Source: Rhodocollybia butyracea (taxonomy: Eukaryota; Basidiomycota; Agaricomycetes; Agaricales; Omphalotaceae). Taken from it: a stretch of DNA of 64,000 nucleotides. The position numbers were made by a program, and so were the translations under genes. Position 1 is the stretch's first letter, and the number at the start of each line of letters is the position of its first letter. Below are positions 43,191 to 53,151 of this stretch, piece after piece. The stretch lies in NCBI GenBank assembly GCA_015501585.1, contig JADNRY010000039.1:1-64000 (forward strand). The letters run 5' to 3'. The notes under the pieces are model-generated. The model saw nothing but the letters and a program-made list of their open reading frames with translations. It searched no databases and was not told the DNA's origin.

Positions 43191-43956
43191 ACACGCTCAT
43201 CTAGAGCAGATTTGTGTGCGTTGGCCTCTCCACCTCAGCATCCGTTTCTGCCCACGAATTACCATTTCCAACGTTGTACGTGTTGCCATATCGGCGGACC
43301 CAAACGCGGAAACAACAACAACAACCTTCGCATCTTACACGTTAGTTTTTCTGCACTCGTTCTTTCAAAGATGTCTCGGAATGATCAGTAATACAAACGA
43401 GGACCGTACGCATGTTCTCGTTATTCTTGTAAACTTTTGGAAAAAAAAGCGCAGCTGAATCGCGGCCCACGAGTAATATTTGATGGGATTCTGAGCGCGA
43501 GGTGCGTCAGGACGTGTAGCTGCATGTGGATTTGCAGCAAGAAGAGGAAAACCTGCAGCAAGGATATCTGGACATGGAGACGGGTTGGGTCCTGGCTGAG
43601 CAGAGGAAACAGATGGCGCGAGGAGTCGTTCTCGGATTTGAGATTGGGCGGGAAATTCATGGATCATGGACGGTGTTTGTGGCCGTTGCGGCGTAGCTTG
43701 ATAGTGAAAACCGCATGCGAGGCTTTGTACGTTTTTGCAGCGTGTGATGTCACAGTATCCTCGATGAATTGGAGAGGGCCAAGAGTGAATATAGCGAGAT
43801 GTTGTACACGCATAGAGAGTGGAATATGGTACGAGTTGGGGTCAGATGTGGGTGAAGATGGTATGGCATGGCAAAAGCTCTTGACATCCTGGCGGTTCGC
43901 AGAACAACGGCGTTGTAAAGGTTGGGAAGTGTCCAATTATGCATTATGGCTGGCAA
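43191..43956 (-). pseudogene. F-box-like pseudogene F3
   Basis: Minus-strand relative of F1: TLPNLYNAVVLRTA, SMRVQHLAIFTLGPLQFIED and further C-terminal stretches appear in different frames. The 5' F-box part is missing. Its 3' flank (CTCATCTAGAGCAGATTTGTGTG) matches the F2 flank beyond copia. Confidence 0.6.
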
Positions 43957-44791
43957 AACAGAGGTCAGAGGTTTGGTACATTTTCTCTATGAAGGCGTGC
44001 AAAAGAGATGTGATCTACGACTCGAATCTCGCAGTAGAAGAGGGGAATATTCTTGTGCCTGCGCTGATTTTGACCATGTTGAAAGGCAAAGAGCGTCCTT
44101 TGGAACTCTCGATCCGATGGATGTTAGCCAGGGTAGAGGACTATTAGGATGGCCGTGCACTGATGCTAGAATCGATATGATTATCTCCGATATCTAGAAA
44201 ATAAGCCGCACCGATCAGAAACCTTCATAAACAACTTGAAGTTGTTTCATTTGTTCCTTTGCCAAAACCTGCAGTCATGCATGTCATGCATTCATGGTTG
44301 AGTGTAGTCAGCCGGGAGTAAACGTATGAAAGATGTTTTTGGATTATGTAAAGGCGGCAAAGTCTTTGGATAACAAGCTGGGTGGAAGGGAAAAGCGAGA
44401 GGTCATCCCGTTTTCACGTTCAAACGTCCATGCACATGTCCACCATCGCGTCAAACTTTCCAAGTCAAATCTATATATATATATAACTTGCAGAAGCTTC
44501 ATGAGGAATAAGAGCTTTGAGAAAGTGGCAATTATACAGAACGAATATAAGCTTTGTGGGCTGCGACCAAGAATGTACACTAGAAGTAAGATAAAAGCGC
44601 TTTTACGGTTGTTTCCGGAACAATAATTACGACTTTTTCCCCGTGATAAAGTCCACATCCATCTTCTGTGATGCTGACGGTCGTCCAGACGGTGGTCCTA
44701 GTACTGACGGTGGTCCGAGTGCGAACGCCGATGGTTCGAGTGCTGACGGTGGTCGCGTGCTGGCGATGCAAATGGTGGTAATGGCCTCTGT
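43957..44791. other. Spacer with unidentified plus-strand ORF end
   Basis: From about 43980 to the stop at 44147 a plus-strand frame reads YIFSMKACKRDVIYDSNLA, VEEGNILVPALILTML and LSIRWMLARVEDY. It looks protein-like but has no start, domain or partner exon that I can place. 44333-44626 has another 97-codon ORF without motif. The rest shows nothing. Confidence 0.3.
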
Positions 44792-45646
44792 TCAACTTCC
44801 AGGACCTCCAGGGGCACATGAGCCCCCTCTGCCTTTGTTTCCGAGACTTAGCGCGACTGAACGTTTTCCTTCCGCCTTTAGCAGTTGTTGATCTTTATCC
44901 TGTCGTTCAATCTCTTTCTTCAGATCTGCCCACCACTCAAGCTCAGGCTTCGATTTCGAATCCTCTAGCTTCTTTCGTAGCAGCTCTAGAAATGTTTTTT
45001 CATACTTGGTCCCAGCATCTCGGGATTCCTTTGTGCTTTCCGTTTGCGGCTTTGTATATTTCGTGAGCTCCTTGATATCCTTTTCATCCGCCTTTAGCTG
45101 ATACATCGAACAGAAAATCTGTGCCTTCTTGTTGCCCTTCGGATAGTAGGTACTGCGATACCCAAAACATGGGTCACCATGGCAAAAGGGGCCCTCTCGT
45201 GCCTCGACCAAAAAGAATACCATCTTCTTCAGCAACCCGTCTTGGTTATCGAGTCCGTTGGTGTAACGGAAAGACATATGTGAAAGATCTAATGCGGCAC
45301 CAATGGCCTTACCAAGCTGGGTTCTGTCATTGGGTCCAATAAGAGGAACTGCTTGGAGTTCATATCATCACCAAACACGGTGACTCGAAAATAGGTGTTC
45401 CACTAGCAATCGTCAAGAAATGAGACCAAAATTGAAATATTCGCCAAGTAGCTGACTTTACATCTAGTATAGGGTGGGAAGTGCCAGTGTGCGTCGTGTC
45501 GTCAGAGTGGGCAGCGATATCGTGGCCGTGGTCGAGAGGCGCGCTGGATGTTGAGCCTCGGGAGAGGTGGGCACTGTATGCACAACGGAGATGAGCACAG
45601 CGATGAAGACGAGCCCAAAGCAGCGGATATGTGGTACGAGTAGCAT
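44792..45646 (-). pseudogene. SF10: secreted-family gene, frameshifted
   Basis: The ATG at 45646 gives the signal peptide MLLVPHIRCFGLVFIAVLISVVHT. The exon 1 frame ends early, and a second frame (HSDDTTHTGTSHPILD) leads to the donor GTAAAGTCAGCT. Exon 2 starts W-N-T-Y-F-R-V-T-V-F; a one-base shift near 45350 precedes a long open stretch (ELQAVPLIGPNDRTQLGKAI, SFRYTNGLDNQ, MVFFLVEAREG, C-H-G-D-P-C-F-G-Y-R, MYQLKADEKD, WWADLKKEIERQDKDQQ) to the stop at 44792. The most diverged member. Two shifts make inactivity likely, though base errors remain possible. Confidence 0.6.
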
Positions 45647-45681
45647 TGGATATGAAGAGCTTTTGGGGATGATTCAGGTGG

Positions 45682-45752
45682 GTGAACTGAGCCAGCAGTT
45701 AGCCTCCACCATCAGGTTGCTCCTGTTTTATATATCATTTGCCAAAACGCGC
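45682..45752 (-). promoter_or_regulatory. Shared SF promoter, SF10 copy
   Basis: CTGCTGGCTCAGTTCAC and TATATAAAA are conserved on the minus strand, with GCGCGTTTTGGC in place of the full GCGCC box. Confidence 0.5.
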
Positions 45753-46272
45753 GGAACAGTACGGAGCATGTAGTCAGCATGGTGGAACCCGAACAAACAA
45801 CTCTGGGTCAACACAGCCAGTAGGAATTGCAGGACCATTTCAAATTTGCTATAACCCTGGATGGTGCTTGGCTGGAACAAAAGGGTTTGTAGGCTTTTGT
45901 CCTTGGACCTCCGTATAGATTGGCTGACCGAAAGTTTTGTGTGCTTTGACGGGAAATGGTCAGAATAAACTCTATCCGTGAAGCGGTAACTTTTTGATAA
46001 AACTCGAAAAGAAAGTCCGTCCTCTCGCACCGAGCGCCCCACACGCATCGGTGCACAAAACTTCAAGAGTCTCCTTTATTGGGGACGTCAGAAAATCCAG
46101 CGCGCGCTCCGTACAAATGCGAAAGATGAGGCTTTCCTTCTGCGGTATGAATAATTGTAGCGAGAAATCCTTCGTCAAGCTTCATAGCCTTAAGCGCTTA
46201 ATTCCTGCATTTTCTCAGGCGTTATTTTGATCCCGTGCTCAGCTGAAGGCTCTCATTTCAACTTGAATCTCG
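45753..46272. other. Boundary spacer before the conserved gene block
   Basis: No gene supported. This is the last sequence with SF-type upstream repeats; the amidohydrolase promoter must lie here. I see no clear TATA box. Confidence 0.4.
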
Positions 46273-49200
46273 ATGGTGAAAAGCTACATAGCTTTACCCA
46301 GGGAATCTGGTCTAAAGCCACGTCTCCTGGTCCCGCTTGCTTTACTTTCGCTGGCATTTCTCTTCAAATATCATTCCTTCACTGCCAGTCCCAGCAACGC
46401 GTCTGATATCCTCCAACGTTGTCAAACATTGAATTTGGCTCCGGGCCACCTCCGCGATTTTATGAAAGGCAACAATCCGATAGATTTTCTCCTGGAACAA
46501 GGCCAACGCTGATAAAGAACGCCAAGATATGGACCGGGTTGCACAACGGGACGGAAGTTATCAGTGGTGACATCCTTCTGGATAAAGGTCTTATCAAGGG
46601 CGTAGGACATTTCGGAACAGCTTCGTACGGAAGTGATTTAGATGTTATTGACGCTAAAGGTCGCTGGGTGACGCCGGGAATTGTGGATATTCATGCCCAT
46701 CTTGGAGATGATTGTGGGTTTCCAATTTTCGCCTTCCTTAACGTCAACTTACTGATGACACAGCGAGTCCTGAGTTGAATGGTGCGAGTGACACTAACTC
46801 GTGCGTTTCTGGCCAATTTCGACATTTGGTTTCTGCTGAACCTTTCGCGTTGCAGGGTGAAAGGGACAATCGTTCCGTGGATGCGAAGTTTAGATGGTTT
46901 AAACACGCACGACGACTCATACGCTCTATCCATATCCGGAGGTGTAACCACGTCTCTTGTCCTTCCTGGTTCTGCTGATGCCATAGGCGGGCAAGCCTTC
47001 GTCATCAAGCTTCGCAAAACCGCTGAGCGTTCTCCTTCATCCATGCTGCTAGAACCTCCGTATCAAATCAATGCTTCTGAGCCACTGGACCCATCACTTC
47101 CTCCACGATGGAGGCATATGAAGTGAGCTCTATTGTCATGAACTATTAACTTGTCTTGAACGACTGTATCTCTTCAAAAGACACGCGTGTGGTGAGTACC
47201 ATGGCTTTTACTGTCACGAAATATATATAACTTTTTCTTGTTCAGGCGAAAACCCAAGTATGAGTCTTCTTTCAAAATATGGCTTGTATTAACGGGGCGA
47301 TACCTAGGTGCTGTCTACTCAGCTACCAGAATGGACACAATCTGGGCTTTCCGTGAAGCGTATGTCATTGACCAATGATTTATGATGTAAACTGAATCTG
47401 CGAACTCAGCTATAATACAGCTGCTCAGATTATGAAAAAGCAAGATGAATATTGCAGCAAGGCGGAAGCCGGCGAATTCAAGGGCCTAGGGGATTTCCCG
47501 GAGGATTTACAATGGGAATCTCTAGTAGATGTGTTGCGAGGAAAAGTGAAAGTATGTAATGGCTCTCATGGCTACACATTGACGGATTGATCATATTCGC
47601 TAGGTGAATGTTCACTGTTACGAAGCTGTTGACTTGGATGGACTGGTCCGAGTAAGTGTTGCCTTTTCGTTCGAGAAGCCGCAAATATAGTTTTGATCTG
47701 CCGTCAGCTTTCAAACGAGTTCAAGTTTTCTATTGCGGCTTTTCATCATGCACACGAAACCTACCTAGTACCTGATCTCTTAAAAAAGGCGTATGGTAAG
47801 AACGAACCTCGAAGATTTCCTCGAACCGGTACTGATTCATTGCACATAGGGAAGCCTCCCGCAGTCGCACTGTTTGCGACGAATGCTCGCTACAAAAGGG
47901 AAGCATATCGCGGGTCTGAGTTTGCACCTCGTATCTTAGCAGAGCATGGCTTAACGGTCCTCATGAAAGTAAGTGCTCACCTGGATAAGCCTACAAATGC
48001 CAATTCATGTTTAGAGTGATCACCCTGTCCTCGATAGTAGACACCTGCTATTCGAGGCCCAACAGGCACACTTTTACGGGCTCCCTGAGAACCTAGCTCT
48101 GGCTGCCATTACTAGGTACAATTGTCTTTAATCGTGCTTCATTCATACTCATCCTCCCCTTCTCAGTAATTCGGCGGAAGCTATGGGTACGTATCGCTTT
48201 CTGCTTATTGCGATGGTCCATCTAACTCTTTTGTAGGACTCGGTCACAGAATTGGTTATGTTAGGAAAGGTGAATTCAAACAGATGTCATTTATGAATCT
48301 CGTTATTTAACAGCTTGTTTATCCAGACTGGGATGCCGGTAGATTCATTCCTCTTCTTGACGTATGTCTCCATTAACACCTCGAGCGAAGATTTGGTCAT
48401 GTGGGACAGTCATCCACTGGCCCTCTCTTCAACCCCTGTTCAAGTCTTCATCGATGGTATCGCTCAGCTTGAGGCGCCCCATGTATACGAAAAACCTTCC
48501 TCATTCCAAGAATCTCCAAAAGTCCCTAATTTCGACAAGGAGGTGCAACTCACTCTTGACCACGATGGCCTTCCTCCATTGCGTCCGGTCAAAGGAGGCG
48601 AAGTGGTGGTTTTCACCAACGTGAGCAACGTCTTCGTGAGGAATTCTGCCTCCGTTCAGTCTGTGTATTCCAATTCTGGCTTCGGTGGAGTCGCTGTTGC
48701 GCGTAATGGACGCCTCGTCTGCACTGGAGAGCGGTCTGAATGTTTCACTGATGAGGTCCTGGGCTCCGTAGAACCTGTTGTCGTAGATCTGAAGGGAGGA
48801 TCAATTGAGCCAGGGTTGACTTCGTATGGCAGTCCTCTTGGTCTGGAGAATATCAATCAAGAGCCTTCAACAAATGACGGGTTCGCGCTCGAGCCGCTTT
48901 CGCAGCGCGTTCCCAACATCCTATCGGGAACGATTACTCGCGCGATTGATGGACTTTTGTTCAATACGCGAGATGCTCTGTATGCGTACCGAGCTGGCGT
49001 AACTGCAGGGATTACCGCTCCAACGCATTATGGATTCTCCCTTGGTCTCGGGACGGCCTTTTCGACTGGAGCTTCACATAAATTGGAGACTGGAGCGGTG
49101 ATTCAGGAGGTCACGGCTTTGCATACTTCAATCGGGTTTGATGATACTCCCAGTGTCAGTACTCAAATTGCGACGTTGCGGAAGCTCCTCATGGGTCCGT

Positions 49201-49945
49201 CCGAAGGATTAGCTGGTAATTGGTTCACAAAAGTGGCTGAGGTGCGTGCAGAACTTGATCATAGCTGTCATCTCACGAACGAATGTATAGGGACTGCTAC
49301 CCCTTGTTGTAGAGACTCATAGCGCTGATGTGAGCTACACCAGAGTACTTTTTGTCTGCGCTCTCATCGAATACCTTACAGGTTATTGCGACTCTTTTGA
49401 CCCTGAAGGCTGAAGTTGAGGCGGCAAAGTCTACTCGAATCAAGCTCACGATATCAGGCGCCAACGAGGCCCACCTTCTCGCAGAGTATCTGGGAAAGGC
49501 AGATGTAGGTGTGCTTCTGTTTCCTCGACCGTTCCCATATACTTGGGACCGACGTAGAATGTGAGATTTTCATGCGATTTGCTTTGCTCTCTTTTGCAAT
49601 GTGTTCATGTCATGATTTAGCGCACCGGGTCCTCCACTTTCGTCAAGTGCAGTGCAACAACTCCTGGCTCACAACGTCACCGTAGGATTGATGAACGCAG
49701 AGATTTGGCAGGCTCGAAATTTGCCGTTTGATGTTGCATGGGCATCATTAGACGTCAATGGGTCGATGAGCAAGGAGGAGGCTATTGCTCTGGGGTCAGT
49801 TAATGTAGAGAAATTGCTTGGAGCCACGATTGAAGCTAAGGATGCTGATCTTGTGGCAAGACAGTCGACTGGAGGGAACTCCTTGTTCGAAAGTAAAGTT
49901 GTTGGTATTTTATCTCCACGCAGAGGAGTTGTGGATCTTTTCTGA
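46273..49945 (+). CDS. Amidohydrolase, membrane-anchored or secreted
   Basis: Many exons (46273-46713, 46764-46800, 46856-47122, 47181-47191, 47246-47257, 47308-47359 and onward). Residues about 17-34 (RLLVPLALLSLAFLFKY) form a signal anchor. Then PTLIKNAKIWTGLHNGTEVI, a beta-sandwich start, and VDIHAHLGDD with the metal-binding H-x-H. Later motifs: PWMRSLDGLNTHDDSYALS, GGVTTSLVLPGSADAIGGQA, HACGENPS, VNVHCYEAVDLDGLVR, FHHAHETYLVPDLL, PPAVALFATNARYKREAYRG, EHGLTVLMKSDHPVLDSRHL, LVMWDSHPLALSSTP, GSIEPGLTSYGSPLGLENI. It resembles imidazolonepropionase-like members of the amidohydrolase superfamily; substrate unknown. A one-base frame break near 46440 (GGGCC) separates the N-terminal anchor from the catalytic part, probably a base error. 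Confidence 0.8.
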
Positions 49946-50046
49946 TGTACTGTAAAAATGCTCAATTGTTGTCGAACGTTTTTTGGCTTGTGGCACGTGG
50001 GAATCTCAATAGACGCGTCTTATGTGCTTGGACTAGAACTCTCACC

Positions 50047-52953
50047 ATGGCGAAAGCGACCAAAGTTAAGGAGTCTCACAGACCCATCACTCACTTTTTT
50101 ACGCGTAAACAGGCAGCTCGATCGAGCTCCGGGATCGAAGAACGTGAAAGCAGGACTTCCGACAATGAACCCCCAAAAATTACCAAGTCGAGTTCTTCTG
50201 CCAACTTGGCTATTCCAGAAAAGAGAACACGAATGAAATCGCGAACTCCAGAAGCTAATGGTCGCGCGCACTCTCCGACAACGCCCCTTCTCCTGCTCGA
50301 CCTTCGGGCAAGAGGAAGGCCAAATTTATCGTTAACCCAGAGTCGGAAGCTGAAGATTCTGTGCTCATCATCTCTCGAGCTGATCCTATGCCTTCAAGTA
50401 TCGGTAACACTCCTCCGACACCCCATTCTCCAAATGACAATGACTCGAGAAAAAAAATCCGTCTCTCATCTCCAGAATCATCTTTGGATGATGAAGTCCC
50501 AGGAAGCGTGTCTGGCGAGGAAGAGATCATTCCCGTGCCCCGTACCACATCCAAAGCCGCGGTATCGAAAGAATCAGTCGTCAAATGGCGCGAATCGAAT
50601 TCAGACGTTTCGGAAAAAATCGAGACCACCGCAGATGACTCTATCAGTCCACAAAGGGCTACTCCACTTTCATATCATCGACTTACTCCACCTCCTACCT
50701 CTACAATGAAAACCCTGGCACCGTTGGACGTGAATACAAAGACTCAGCAGCTCATTGCTGAAATCCGAGCCAAGGCGCTGGTAGCGGCAAGATCTAGCCC
50801 AATAGAGGAAGCTAAGCCCTTCAGAGAGACTTTGAGTGACAGTGATAGCGACGATGACTTGCGTCCGTTGGAGATCAGTGTAAAGGGTAAAGGAAAGCAG
50901 GTGTGAGTAACTTTGTCCTATTCGTTTTCATGCCTCTAAGCGTTCTCTGTTCTTTTAGTGCTCAAACCGCCTCCGATGCGCGTCCTACTCGGTACAACAC
51001 ACGAAGTAACAATCCTCAGCCATCGTCATCAAAGTCGAAACAACCCTCTGTCTCTCCTACGGTCATCCGCTCTGATAGGAGAAAGTCTAGGAGTGACCCT
51101 TTCACTGCATTGCTCAAAGAAAAACGCGACGAAGAGAAAAGCGGACGTAGTGCTTTTCATTACTCCAAGGCAGCCGAGATTGCCAGCCAAATTCCACTAG
51201 AGACAGACGACGAGGATGATCTTGATGATTCCGCTTCTCCTTCGAAGGCCTCTGCTTCGCTTGAACTAGAAGATCTGAAAGTCGACTTGGATGAAGGTGA
51301 TCGGAAACGCCTATTTGGTGATCAGGGTGAAGAAATCAAGGTCATTCTTGATAAAGATCAAGAGAAACGAGAAGCCGATGAACTTCAACAAAGTCGAGTT
51401 GGTGCTTCGTTCTGGAGGGAGAATGATGATGATAATGACGTGGACGTGGATATGGACGTTGAACTTGCTATGGACTTCGGAAAATATTCCCAACAACCGG
51501 TTTTGTGTCTGCTTTACAATGCTTTCAAATCCCATGGTAAGGTTCTGCTTGATATTCGAATTGGGGGCTGGCATTAATATCATTGTAGATTTTGCTCAGG
51601 CAAGCGCCGTTCTGAGCTCTGGCTTGTTGAACACCGTCAACCTTGAACTATTTCCTGGAGTAATCGACTATCTGTGCTATATAGGTAAAATTTTTCCCAT
51701 ATAAGGTGCTGTCAGTCTCTAATTTACTTTGAAGCGTTGAGTCCCTCCCACGAAAATCTCAGCTCTGATGCTTTTAACGCGCTCCTTAATGTTTGGGACA
51801 CGTCCCATACCCCTATGCCAGGCATTTCTCTTCAAATCATATTGAATGCTGTCTCTAGGCTTGGGGCGAAATCCGATATTTTGAAGCTGAAGGGTAGCCA
51901 TACCCCGAATCTAGATGATGAAAGAAGAGAGGATCTTGTTTTCCGGCTGGTGAAATTGATAGAATCGTCCGCTCGGTGTGTGTGCTCATATGAGCTGTGA
52001 AAAGGGCTTTGCTAACGAAATGTCGGTAGATCTCGCCTTTTGAATGTGACCACTATTCCCCAAGTTGTACTCGTCCTACTTGCTATTTCGCTCGATACAT
52101 CAACGTCGACTGCTCTTCAGAAAGAAATTGCCGTCGCATTGGACACGATGTTCCAATCGATTGCTGATCCCAACGTCGTTGCTGAAATTGTACCTCAGTC
52201 TATCCATTCATCGTATAAAGATGTATTCTGACGATCAACTTTAGGAACCTGCTATCTGTAACCAGATCCTGCTATATGTCTCGAATTTCAATGCTGTAAA
52301 TACTTCTCATATCATAACCCTACTAGCTAGTGGTGTCGGCCGTAGCATTCGAATCGCTCGTTGGGTAGCACGTTCTGTGCTTTTGGTCCAAAATGAAGTA
52401 AAAGATGTCAGTGTTTGTGATGTTTTTCCCGAACTTCAGTTGACATTCCTTCTAGTCGGAATACTGTCACCTGCCTCCAATCGAAAGCTTATCCCCATCC
52501 TTACCCCTGGAGTAACGACGCCATGTCAGGTTTTCCAGGTCAGGCGGGACTCTGATTATGTTGAGATGGGACACTACGTCCAGATCCTCGCGGTGGCCCT
52601 GACGGACATACCGAGCTATATACCTAGACAGATCGCTGCGGCTGCGGCGCTCAAAGCGGGACGTCCTGTAATGAACAGTCCCAGCAAAGAGAAAATCGAA
52701 ACGCCTCTTGAACGTTTAGAAACCTGCATGACGTTTGTACATAGACAAATAAGTAAGTTCCTTGCCCTGGGAATCTCTACGATTTGAACTAACCGAATTC
52801 GTAGCTGACACTGGGACCAACATTGAAAGGTCCAGAACTAAAGCTGCTTTGCAGCATCTCACTTTGCGATTAGGTTACCAACTCAAGGCCGGAACTAAGT
52901 CGGACAAGCCAACTGGTATCCTTGGCTATTTCGAGAAGAGGAATGTTGCTTGA
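50047..52953 (+). CDS. SLF2/CANIN-like SMC5/6-associated protein (tentative)
   Basis: Starts MAKATKVKESHRPITHFFTR. A disordered N-terminal half of basic and acidic patches is followed by SRSDPFTALLKEKRDEEKSG and a helical C-terminal half (YSQQPVLCLLYNAFKSHDFA, LNTVNLELFPGVIDYLCYIA, SDAFNALLNVWDTS, GHYVQILAVALTDIPSYIP) and ends GILGYFEKRNVA. Introns of about 50 bp lie near 50900, 51540, 51685, 51975, 52190 and 52755, and all rejoin the frame. An indel in GTCGCGCGCAC at about 50261-50270 breaks the frame once. The layout resembles proteins with a CANIN (SMC6- and NSE5-interacting) domain that recruit SMC5/6 to DNA damage. This is pattern memory, not a search result; otherwise it is an unassigned nuclear protein. 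Confidence 0.5.
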
Positions 52954-53151
52954 AGATAATACACTTACCATTAATTGTACCCAGAACCAACTAACTACTG
53001 TATATACAAACCACTATTTTTGACCGAAAAGGGACGGCGCCGTGGCCCGGTGTTTCGGAAGCGTGCCTGAAGTTGTGATGATGCCCATTGCTTACTTGCT
53101 GCTCACTGTTTCGTGCGATGGACTCTTAAGTCCACTGCCGTCATCTCAATC

